In this document: one piece after another, positions 32,753 through 42,872 of the stretch | Layout: each line of letters starts with the position of its first letter | Numbering within the stretch: the first letter of the stretch is position 1 | Assembly: GCA_039707465.1 (NCBI GenBank) | Contig: CM077644.1 | Span: 102,501,375 to 102,565,374, forward strand | Length of the DNA stretch: 64,000 bases | Reading direction: 5' to 3' | Source of the DNA: Rhabdophis nuchalis | Taxonomy: Eukaryota > Chordata > Lepidosauria > Squamata > Natricidae | Translations under genes and position numbers: made by a program | The notes under the pieces: generated by a model | The model's input: the letters and a program-made list of their open reading frames with translations, nothing else | Databases searched by the model: none | What the model was told of the DNA's origin: nothing

Positions 32753-33052
32753 TTGTTTCTCAACAACCTGTTATTAGGCCCCAATTAAGGGAGGAGACAT
32801 ACTGTTTCCTTTTCTGCCTTTCGACTCATCACCAGAGATCATCTAGACAGCAAGCCAGGAATTACGTTGTGTGATTTTTTAGATATGTGTGTTAGTTTTA
32901 TGACCTGATCAATAAATTAAATTAGAGAGAGACCAGGATAGATCTATTTCGAGCTTATTAGCTCTCATCAGCTGGCCATACTCCTTACTGGGATTCGAAC
33001 TGGGGCTATGTTGCATGCTAAGCAAGTAGCCTAGCACTTTTAGCCAAGCCGG
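32753..33052 (-). mobile_element. Hammerhead-bearing tRNA retroelement, family B inverted copy
   Basis: Minus-strand, nearly one full unit, more diverged in the body than B1/B2 ('gacctgatcaataaatt', 'gagtcgaaagg'). The tRNA-like head is present with box B decayed to AGTTCGAATCC (32991-33001). It forms a long inverted repeat with unit B2 around the CA/TA spacer, so read-through RNA could fold into a ~300-bp hairpin. Confidence 0.88.
32931..32977 (-). ncRNA. Hammerhead ribozyme B3 (type I, inverted)
   Basis: Minus strand reads the same 47-nt ribozyme as B1/B2, fully conserved although the surrounding body and box B have diverged. Confidence 0.93.
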
Positions 33053-33059
33053 TTATATA

Positions 33060-33950
33060 TATATATTTAAAAGGCATAGATTAAATAGAAAATAACAGAA
33101 TTTTCATCTTTCCTTCCAGGAAATGAAAAAGGGACCCAAAATGTTTTGTAAGGAAGTAAGTCTATTTCTACGCTTCCCAAAATCTTCTGGATATTTCTTA
33201 TGCTATAACCAACACCCCCCCCCCACCCTACAAAAGTATAACAGCAGAAATAAAGCTAAACTTATTTTAAAAGCTTGATGGATTCTTAAAATTATTTTCT
33301 ATATTTTTAAAAAGAAATCTAAGAAACTTGGTATGAGGCCCATTTGGGGCCCAGAAACCTTCTTGGAAACGAAGATAAGGCTGCAGATTGGCACTTCTCT
33401 TTGTAGTATGTCAAGTTTCTTTTTTCTTTTTTGTAAAAAAAAAAATGCAGAGAATGCAAACAGGCAGAGCAGCCACCTGTCAGGCACCAAAGAGGATCTC
33501 CATGCACGCACTGGGTGTTATGCTAGAGAGCCAAGTGCTAGCATTTCAGTCCGAATTAGATCTCTTATTCAGACAGAACTTTTTCTGTCTTTACCTGAAT
33601 TCCATTTTACACTTCTATGCACTAAGAAGAGTTTCAGTCAGCCTTAGTTAATGGATCTTCCAATTCAAATAACTCTTTTGATTTTCTTCTCCTCACATAA
33701 TAACAAACTGCCGCCCTCTCACAACTCTCCCATTAAGTCTGCTTGATTTTTATACTGTCTCAGCCTCTCCTTTTTCTAGACATTATTTATCAGAACAATC
33801 ACGACACTCTACCTCCTTCTCAATTATCTCTCCTCATCCATAATCCAACACTCACCTTATCTACCAAGTCGGTATTATTAAATTTACAAGTAGAATTGTA
33901 TTGCTAAGTAAGCACAGACTGCGGCGAATTAAGGCTATAATGTCAAAGTT
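33060..33950. other. Unannotated stretch
   Basis: Poly(C) near 33215 and poly(A)/(T) near 33420-33445; otherwise nothing recognised. Confidence 0.4.
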
Positions 33951-33954
33951 TATT

Positions 33955-34140
33955 TATTTTTAAATATATATTTATTTATATCACACCTTTGTAGTTTTCT
34001 ACAAATAATTTAAAGTGGCAAATATTACCAATAGACCTCCCTTCTTCTATTTTCCTCAGAACAACAACCCTGGAAGGTAGGTGGAGCGAAGGGAGGGAGT
34101 GTTAGGCTTAAAGTCACCCAGCTGGCTCAAAATACAACTG
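33955..34140 (-). mobile_element. Degenerate SINE/LINE 3' portion
   Basis: (TTTA)n, 'tttatatcacacctttg', 'ttttcctcagaacaacaaccctg' and 'gtcacccagctgg' match, in reverse, the 3' half of the 7287-type SINE and its LINE-like tail. Confidence 0.6.
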
Positions 34141-34252
34141 CTTATTTTGTTTTAGTAAGTGTCTACTGAGGCTTTCAGAAAGGATTCCCACATATCATAT
34201 CAGTGTCTTTGGGCCTCTAATCTTCTTCAGTTCAGTGTAATACCACTGGAAG

Positions 34253-34412
34253 CAGTGGTGGGTTTCTGCAGGCTCGCACCTACTCGCAAGAGCCGGTTGG
34301 TGAAATTTAGAGAACTGGTGAGAGGGGGTTCCACTGGCATACCTGGAAATAAATCTGGCCCGCCGCTGCCAGTGACCCAACGAGAAGGAAAGGAAAGGAA
34401 AGGAAGGAAGGA

Positions 34413-34488
<76 letters not shown>

Positions 34489-34664
34489 ATTTATCATCAC
34501 AATTGAGTCCAAAATTTTGGTTGCTAAGCAAGAGCGTTGTTAAATGAGTTTCACCACATTTTAAAAGGTGGCCACTCCCACCCTGTCACATGACTGCCAA
34601 GCCACGCCCACAAAATAGGCCACACCTACAGAGTAGGTTCTAAAAAATTTGAAACCCACCACTG
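34253..34664 (+). mobile_element. hAT MITE, CAGTGGTGGG family, perfect 8-bp TSD
   Basis: 412 bp, termini CAGTGGTGGGTTTC and GAAACCCACCACTG exactly inverse, flanked by ACTGGAAG at 34245-34252 and 34665-34672. Contains an internal (GGAAA)n(GAAA)n expansion at 34381-34488. Reverse-oriented relative of 56206. Confidence 0.95.
34381..34488. repeat. (GGAAA)n(GAAA)n microsatellite inside MITE
   Basis: About 100 bp of pure polypurine. Frames on both strands here are artefacts. Confidence 0.95.
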
Positions 34665-34941
34665 ACTGGAAGCCATTTCATGGTTTCCCATTTAATCATG
34701 AAGAAATTATCTAAGAAATGGAAATGTAATTTTAGAAGCGGATTGAGAGAAGGTTTCACTGTGACAACTTCCACACAACAGTACCTTCACATAGGAAATC
34801 ACAATAACACAACAGACGTTTGTGCCAGATGTCTTCCATATTAATTCCATCTGGGCTGCACAAGGCCAGCACAAAGAGCAGAGCGAGAAGTACATAGCAT
34901 TTGCTAGTTGGGCTCTTTCATTAGCCTGGCTTCATCTAAGC

Positions 34942-35076
34942 CAGGGGTCTGCAAAGTCGGCTCTTTTAAGACTGGTGGACTTCAACTCCCAGAATTCCCC
35001 AGCCAGCTATGCTGGCTGGGGAATTCTGGGAGTTGAAGTCCACCAGTCTTAAAAGAGCCGACTTTGCAGACCCCTG
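34942..35076 (+). mobile_element. Perfectly palindromic hAT MITE, 8-bp TSD
   Basis: 135 bp made of two 66-bp arms that are exact reverse complements, with a 3-bp centre TAT. Termini CAGGGGTCTGCAAA. Flanked by ATCTAAGC at 34934-34941 and 35077-35084. No mismatch seen in the arms. Either a very recent insertion or maintained by arm-to-arm correction. Confidence 0.95.
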
Positions 35077-35084
35077 ATCTAAGC

Positions 35085-36225
35085 AATTTGTGGATGGTCC
35101 TAAGTTAATATCTGATAGAGGAGAGAAAGAGGGGGGGAAAGAGAGAAGATAAATGCAATAACCAGAAATGCAGCAAGGAAGAGCTGTGGTTGTGCTAGCA
35201 CTGGAAGGTTGGCAAAGCCTCAGAAATGGAGCAGATTGAAGAAGCTCTTTGGGGGAAGCCAGGAGGCCTGGTCTTATTTTCATCCACTTCATACAGTTTC
35301 AAATGCTGTGCTTAGGGGCAACCAAATCTCTCTTCTGCTAAGTAGAAGGGTTGAGCTCTGTCTTGTGACCTGCCTCTCTGTTTCAAACAAGGCTTTGCTA
35401 ACTTTGCCATCTTACTTCTCCCATCAGTATTTTCTCTCTCTGCCTTTATCTCATCCATGGTCCTTTTAATAAATTTCCTAAGCCTTGGTCATGATTCACG
35501 ACAAGCAATACACAAAATGGTACTTTCTTCTGAATGTAGGTCAATGCATCCCTTTTAGAGTACATGATAAATTCATCACAATCACAGCCTGGAGAAAATT
35601 TACTCTCAGACATAAGTGCCTTTTTATATATGCCGCACATTTCTATCCAAATCTGAACTCTAGATTAAGTATGGATTGACTTTAATAAATCATAATGTGT
35701 TCCAGATAAGTAAGTGGGTTTTCAGTGATAAAGATGAAGTCAGGTCTTGGGTAAAATTATTTAAAGTGATGGAATTAACCAGATGGTGGCTAACAATTCA
35801 GTGTGGCATGCTATTTACTGTTTGTCTAATTCTGAGATGATTTCATGGTACTCAGGGTGGAATTGAATGATCAGTCTGAACAATTCAGATTTCTTTTTCT
35901 TTTTTTGGTTTTTCCCCACAACATACAAAAAATATGGAACACTTCACGACTTTGTGTGTCATCCTTGCGCAGTCTGAATCAGAATTCAAACTTCTGATAT
36001 TGTTGTTAATAGTATTTGCCCTTTCCTTAAAAGTATAATTGTCATTAGTTATTCCAGTTAAGTAATATAATAACATTCTGTTCAAATGTCTACTTTGTGG
36101 GAAAATTGAATATTTGATATATTTCTAATCTCTGAAATATGTAAAATATTTTTTTTCTAGTTATTTTCAATTGATCACATTCGTCTAATAGGAAATAATT
36201 GTTATCATCTTCCTAACATGAATGA
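35085..36225. other. Unannotated stretch
   Basis: No gene or clear repeat seen. Confidence 0.45.
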
Positions 36226-36227
36226 GT

Positions 36228-36430
36228 TGCTCAGTAACAGAAAACAACAATCCAGTCAAGGATCCAGCCCAACCCACCAATACTGACAGGGCAAAACACT
36301 ACTCACTAGTGTATAAAATTAGAGCAAACTCCACTCTCTATTAGCACTGATGATATTACCTAATTTGGTGATGAAACATGCAAGAAAACTACCAAACTCA
36401 GAAAGCACCAAAGGGCCCCACAGTCCAATC
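36228..36430 (+). mobile_element. PLE terminal fragment (second family)
   Basis: Contains 'gcactgatgatattacc', 'ggtgatgaaacatgc' and 'aagaaaactaccaaactcag', the layout I recall for vertebrate PLE 3' regions, with no coding part left. Confidence 0.65.
36343..36385 (+). ncRNA. Degenerate hammerhead-like motif in PLE fragment
   Basis: CTGATGA at 36347-36353, extra T, helix II ATTACC / GGTGAT, GAAA at 36373-36376. The GUC cleavage triplet has decayed to ATG, so it should not cleave. Confidence 0.6.
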
Positions 36431-37334
36431 CTGAGCTATAAATATTCTCTTCTATCCATGCTGTTTTTAGTTGACAAAATCTTACTTCACACTCAGTATC
36501 TCTCTTACTTTTTGTCCTGAGACCTCATGGTCCCTTTAAAAAAAGAGTAGAATATATTGCTGCCTTCCTTGACTTGGTGTCCTACTTGATGTTCAGAAAA
36601 TAAGATTTCTCATTGTAGGGGTTTTGGCCCCAATAAATCTAGAGGGCATCAGGTTTGGAAAACAATGAAGCTGAAGGTCGCAGCAAATAAAAAGCTCATA
36701 GCATTTGCAGAGTTAAGATGGGATTCTCAGCTACTGATTCTTACATTTCTAATTAAAAAGTTCTCTTGACGGGCATATATTAGATACAATAATGTCCAAC
36801 ATTTCATCCCTAATAACTCTGCTTAAAAGGATTATGTAGCAGTTAATGAGAAAGGCTGTCTCTGCTTTAGACCCTGGAGGGTTGCTATCAGCCAAAGAAA
36901 ACCCTGCTGGGTCATCTGCAGAAGAGAAGGAACTTGCAAGCCAAATCAGGTTTACTATGTCATGTCAAGTGAAAGTTAACATTAAACTCCTGGAACATGT
37001 GTGCACAATATTTTGCTATCCATTCATTAGGCCCTGGTTCACAAATTGTGGCTTTAGAATGCTGGAGCAAGACAGAGGGCATTAAGGTTCAACTTGACAA
37101 TTGCCCATGAATAATTCGTTCAGTATAAGAGTATCTACAGCTTTGCATTCCAAAGGAAAAAGTGAGAGTTTAAAGTACAAGCTAATGTTATTTCTTTGTT
37201 TGAACGTATAGGCCACCAGATCCAATAAATTGGAGTAGATTAAATAGTAGAAAAGTACCTTACGTCCATGGTGCAAAAGGTCCTTGCAATAAGTTCATTT
37301 CAATACAGTGGCACTTATTTCTGAATGGCAGCAC

Positions 37335-37336
<2 letters not shown>
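36431..37336. other. Unannotated stretch
   Basis: Nothing recognised. Confidence 0.45.
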
Positions 37337-37365
<29 letters not shown>

Positions 37366-37866
37366 GTTTAATTTGTAGACCGCTCCCTCTCCCCAAAGGG
37401 ACTCGAGGTGGTGCACAGGAAATTAAAAAGCATATAAACATAGACCCATTATAAATATATAAAATCGAATTAAACAAACTATAACTCTGCGCTAAAAACC
37501 TAAAATCCTTAAAAACTAAACCCCTTAAAAACCCGATTAAAACAGTTTAAATATTCAGACTGAAGGCTAGAGAGGTAGATTAGGCAAAGCCGACCTGATG
37601 GAAGAAGTGGGTCTTTAGCTTTTGGCGGAAGGAGCGGTGGTCCGTGGTTGTTCTGAGTTCGGGGGGTAGGTCATTCCAGAGAGTTGGGCCCACCACAGAG
37701 AAGGTCCTTCCCATGGGCGTCGCCCGCTGGCATTGCCTAGTGGACGGCACCTGGAGAAGTCCCTCTCTGTGGGAGCGAATCAGTCGAAGGGATGTGTGGG
37801 GCAGGATACGATCCCGCAGATACGATCCCGCAGATACGATCCCGCAGATACGATCCCGCAGATCCC
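37337..37866 (-). mobile_element. L2/CR1-type LINE 3' fragment
   Basis: (ATCA)n tail, hairpin 'gaccgctccctctcc' / 'gggactcgaggtggtg', AT-rich 3' UTR, then minus-strand codons (RSHREGLLQVPSTRQ, WNDLPPELRTTTDH) up to a four-fold 14-bp repeat (37805-37860). 5'-truncated. Confidence 0.87.
37805..37860. repeat. 14-bp x 4 tandem repeat in LINE coding region
   Basis: GATACGATCCCGCA repeated four times without mismatch. Not a multiple of three, so it shifts the LINE frame. Confidence 0.95.
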
Positions 37867-38482
37867 ATTCATATGATGCACACTTGATATGCACTATAAA
37901 TGTTGAATTGGTTAAAATAGTCATATTTTTATAGCCATAATAGTAAAAAAAAGTCATAAATTTATTAGAAATATATATATATATATGTACTTGACAAACA
38001 TTTGCACTGGTAATTATAAATAGAATTGTAACTGCTTAATGTTATAATGATATATCATGCTTTTTTGCATTTCTTTTACTTTTTTTATTAAAGCACCTAT
38101 ATGTGTTCTTTTTTTTCTCTTTGTGACAATATATTGTATGTATCTCCATCATTATCATCTTTTTTTATTGAAAAACAATACGATAAATTTTAAAAAACTG
38201 TAATCTGGAAAATATACCTGGTAATCATATATTCTAGATTTAAAAAACTTTTTTTAAACAAGCATTTCTTTTTCCACATGCTTCTGCACTGCTGTTTCTT
38301 TCAGTCACCAAGAGTGCATTTATTTGTCCAGGGGCATAATCATATTCCTACTGTGCTTTTTGCAGTAAACATGCAGAACTGATTCAGGGGGTAAGAGGAT
38401 TTTCTGTATCCAAACACCAAAAATTAGGGGAAGACAGGCACTATTTTCACCAGAATCTTCTTCCCTTTTTATTCTTGGGAAA
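37867..38482. other. Unannotated AT-rich stretch
   Basis: (AT)n at 37970-37986 and poly(T) runs; nothing else recognised. Confidence 0.4.
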
Positions 38483-38483
38483 A

Positions 38484-38893
38484 AAATAGAATAGAATAGA
38501 ATAACAGAGCTGGAAGGGACCTTGTAGGCCATTTAGTCCAACCCCCTCTCAAGCAGGAGATCTTATAACATCTGAGAGGTAGTTGTCCAGTCTCTTCATG
38601 AAAACCCCACAACTTCTGAAGGAAAGTTGTTCCATTGGTTGATTGTTCTCACTGTCTGAAAATTTCTCCTTATTTCTAGGTTGAATCTCTCCTTGATCAG
38701 TTTCCATCCATTATTCCTCATCTGGCCTTCACGTGCTTTGGAAAATAGGCTGACTCCCTCTTCAGTTGACTAGACATCTCCAGTTCCTGCAACTGTTCTT
38801 CATATGTTTTAGCCTCCAATCCCCTAATCATCTTTGTTGTTCTTCTCTGCACTCTTTCTAGAGTCTCAACATCTTTTTATAGTGTGGTGACCA
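38484..38893 (-). mobile_element. CR1 LINE 3' fragment
   Basis: (GAATA)n then 'cagagctggaagggacctt' and 'ccaaccccctctcaagcagg', the reverse of the CR1 3' end seen at 1-108, continuing into decayed codons to ~38890. 5'-truncated. Confidence 0.85.
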
Positions 38894-39084
38894 TAGAATA
38901 GATAAAGCATGTTAGAATACTTTATTTGACAAAGTGTAATAAGATACACAAGGAATTTGTCTCCAGTGCAGAAACTCTCAGTATAATACAAAACAACAGA
39001 GTAATAAGACAGTGCTGTGGGAATTAGGTGTTCATCAGAGTGATGGCAGGGGGTAGGAACTCTCACTCAATAATAGAACTAGCT

Positions 39085-39285
39085 GATTTGGTGTAGTGGT
39101 TAAAGCACGGAACTGGGAGACTGGGAGCTCTACGCCCACCTTAGGCACAAATCTAGCAGAATGACCTTGAACAATTACTATCTCTCAGCCCTAGGAAGGA
39201 GACAATGGCAACCTGCTTCTGATATCTGAAGAAAATGGCAGGGAGTAGGTCAGGCAGTTGCCAGGAGTAAACAATGACCCAAAGT
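39085..39285 (+). mobile_element. tRNA-derived SINE (7287 family)
   Basis: Box A-like TTGGTGTAGTGGTTAAAG, box B-like 'gagctctacgcccacc', 'aatggcaacctgcttctg' and 'ggtcaggcagttgcc'. Diverged. Confidence 0.65.
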
Positions 39286-40175
39286 CTTTTTTTTTTTTAA
39301 GAGAAAGCCTGCTGCCAAGCTTACTTATCACATTTCAAGAGCGGAACAGGCAACTTCTCCTTTCCCATTCATGGTTTCTCATGTCCTTATTCCTTTTTGC
39401 ATGGCAAATTAGGAGTTTGCCCCTTAGGTTGGATAGTAGATCCAAAACAGAGATAGTAAATCCAAGATAGAGGACCATGTGGTACCTGCCTGCCATATAT
39501 AACTATAAATGTGGTGAGGAATTCATCAATAAGGGTGGCAATAGTTATTTAGCACTACAAACACGATTGAATATATACAGGTTCAAATTCAGTCTTGCAA
39601 AAGCTGATATTCAAAGCCCTTGTCCAGATGGGTGCATCTGTTTGCTTTCTCTCTAATTCAAACTTGCTCTCAATTTCCTTTTGATGAAGAAATTTGAGCA
39701 TCTGGGTCAATGTTTTGCCAAAATTCTCCCAACCGAATGAAATCCTTACCCATCGCTAAAAATGACCTCTTCAGATATGAGAGTTGCTACAAATGATTGA
39801 AGTTGCACCTGAAAATATTTTCAAAGATTACATTAGTTTGGGCAAAGCCGTTAGACAGAAATGAATTTTAAAGTTTGAACAAAATTATGTGCTGTGATAC
39901 GAAAGAGGACAAGAGGATTCATGAGGATATATCGTTCCAGGTTTGACCTGTTTTGCTTGATTTCATTTTCAGACCTTGTAAGCCAAGCTCCAGTGAGTTC
40001 CTGAGGAAAATATTCTAACTGGCATTTTGCTGTGTATCCATCCCTGTGCAAAAAATGTGCTTTGCGCATCCAGATAATGTTAGTAGCTGCTTAGCTGCGC
40101 ATACCAGAGAACTGGATGAGCAAAGCAAAATCGGACAGCAAATTTGAAATAGCAGAAACACACAGTAATGTCCCT
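39286..40175. other. Unannotated stretch
   Basis: Nothing recognised. Confidence 0.45.
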
Positions 40176-40177
40176 TC

Positions 40178-40306
<129 letters not shown>

Positions 40307-40385
40307 TTTAGGGATGCTTGATGAAGTTAAAATAAGTTATTTGGATTATTTTGCACTACCTTCACCCAAATTAGATTCACCAGAT

Positions 40386-40475
40386 GGTATCATCTTGTCT
40401 GATCTTAGAAACTAAGCAGGATCAGACCAGCTTAGTAGGGGTCTGGGAGACCCCCAGGGAACACCGACCTGTTTT
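40386..40475 (+). mobile_element. 5S rRNA-derived fragment (5S-SINE head or pseudogene)
   Basis: Matches the second half of vertebrate 5S rRNA: TTGTCTGATCTTAGAAACT, box A-like AAACTAAGCAGGATCAGAC (40410-40428) and box C-like TGGGAGACCCCC (40444-40455), 'cagggaacaccg'. The first ~35 nt of 5S are missing and it is diverged; not a functional 5S gene. Confidence 0.8.
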
Positions 40476-42600
40476 AAAAAATCTCAGAAGAAGCTCTCTT
40501 TTGTATGTATCTATTTGTGAAGTTGAAAGGAGTCAAGCTCAACTAAAGGGTGATTTGATATTTTAGATCGACTCATATTTTTAGCCAGAAGATTGGCCAT
40601 CTTATTTCTTTATTCTTCTCCTTTGATGTTCAATCAGATATCACAATGTTTTTACTTCCCTGAATCTAACCCAATGTAGTCTGATGAAATAAAAGTGAGT
40701 TTGATTCCAGGACTAACTTTCATACCTCTGTTCTCATTTTCTTTTACAAAGAATATTAAAGGGCCGATTTGAAAATGCAGGAAATACAAGCAGGTTAGTT
40801 AAACAAAAGAAACCTTAAATATTTTACTGACTTTCTACATGAAATATCTTTTAAGCATTCTATGTCTTTGCCCTTTCTCCTATGTATCATTTAAGGAGCC
40901 TTTCAGAATTTATAGGTTGAAAAACCTTTTCATGTCAGCCTTGGCTCTTTCTATTTGAAAAAAAAATATTCCAGGCTATAGCTGAACTAAAGGAAAGTGT
41001 TAAAACAAGTTGACAGTTATTTCCTTAAAAAAAATCGGTCACGAAAGTGACCATGAAACATGGTCGCTGCACTAAAATGCTTCTGGAGAAAATAATTTTA
41101 TGATGATAAAAAATATTTCATGTTGTTGATTATTTCCTAATAGATTGCACTCTTCCATTCTTATTTTCAAAGGGAGAGCTCTGTGAAGGAGGAAGAGAAA
41201 AAGGAAGAGAAAATGTTCCTTTCATAAAAAACTATGTTTAGGCATCAAGACTTATATTTTGGTGTCTTTCTGTCACAAGACCATATCAATCCAGCCAGCC
41301 TGAAAGCAATTGGAGAATACTGTTTCAGGATGAAGCATTTTCAACTTTTACTCTTCTTCTTCTTCTTTTTTAAATGAAGGTGACTGGACAAAGGAAAGAA
41401 GCTGAGAAATAATTTTTCTCCCAAGAGTAACAGCATGGGGTATGAGTAGCCAATTTATTATTCTCTCCAGATGAACGGTATATCATTTGAAGGACTCCAT
41501 AAGGGCCCTCCTATTTATATGGAATGAGAAAATTAACTTTAAACAGAATCAAGTACCTCCAAGGAGATGATGGGTCACCCACAGTCTCTTAGGCCCGGAT
41601 GCTTTTTAAAATAAGGAGTTGAGATGGAGAGAAAGAATAATTGTCAATGCCCTGAGAAGGCAAATTTAAAAAATGATTGATTAATACTAAATAGTAAACA
41701 AACAAAACAAAAGACCCATCAGTCTTCTCTTGGTGTGGGAATCCAATGAACTAAGAGAGCAGATAAGAATCTTTAAGAGAGGAATCTCCCACTCTCACTA
41801 AACTAGATTTCCCACATTTATTTGAAAGAAGAAATGCCATAAATCAGATGTTTGTTTCTACTACATTTGTCTTTGGATTAGCTGTTTAACCTTCAACACG
41901 GGAAATCGTCTATGTTCTACTCCTGTGCAGTGATCTCTCCCTTCCTTTCCAAGATGTTTTTTTTAAATTCTGGTTAGATAAAATACATCGGAATTCTCTC
42001 TCCTGGGGGGAAAATATAATATTCCAAAGTATGTAATTAATGTATTACAAAGGAATCGGGTTTTCTATCTGCTAAAAAAGAAATTTTCTATCACTGATGA
42101 GGTCTGGCAATCTGTAACAATCACACCGAGAAATGCAGTCGTGTTTACTTGTGAATTCTGCAATGTAAATCACATATCTTATGAACTTTGAATGTGATGC
42201 AGTTTCAATCAGTGCAAATTGCTTGTCGTTTTAAAGTAAAGTCTAGTCTCTGCTCCAGAATTATCTTCACACAAGTTTGTCTTCATAGGTTGGAAATGAG
42301 GCAAAAGTTTGTTTAAAGTTACAAAAGATACAGTATATGCAGCTTCCTATTCTTATATCTGTGACTTTTACAAGATTAGATATTGTTGGTGATATTATAG
42401 GTTACATGACTCATAATCCTTGCCATTGATCATGCTAGGTGGGTAGTTGAAGTTCAAAACATCTAGAAAGCTGTAGGTGGTTTATTCTAATTAAAACAAT
42501 TTGATTATTTAATTTAAGTTATTCTAATTAAAACAGTCTAGTAATAATTCAGATATTATCCAACAACATGCATAGTAATTTGCACAAAAATGAAAATAAT
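40476..42600. other. Repeat-poor stretch, no gene seen
   Basis: About 2.1 kb without recognised repeats or coding signal. Could hold conserved non-coding sequence; not testable by eye. Confidence 0.4.
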
Positions 42601-42605
42601 TGGAA

Positions 42606-42872
42606 TCTACTTCCGCCAACGTCTTAAGACATATCTATTCCAACAAGCCGGTCTAGGATAGCCCCTACTTCTGACTTTTAAAATTAAAATTAATTTGGTA
42701 TGGTTTTAAAATGGGTTTTTAGCACGGGTCTAATAATTTAATATATTTTAAATCGATTTTGTATTTTGTATTTTGTGGTTTTAATAATGCCTGTGCGCCG
42801 CCCTGGGTCCTAACAAGGAGAAGGGCGGGGTATAAATTTAATAAAATAAATAAAATAAATAAAATACTTACA
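42606..42872 (+). mobile_element. L2/CR1-type LINE 3' end
   Basis: Decayed last codons ('ttccaacaagccggtctag'), AT-rich UTR, 'gcgccgccctgggtcc', 'aagggcggggtataaa' and AAATA tail. Confidence 0.8.

Noticed and set aside
32800..32850. Extra hammerhead-like text (GATGAGTCGAAAGG on the minus strand of the inverted B copy)
   Set aside because: Lacks a complete CUGANGA core and paired helix II; homologous positions in other units do not fit.
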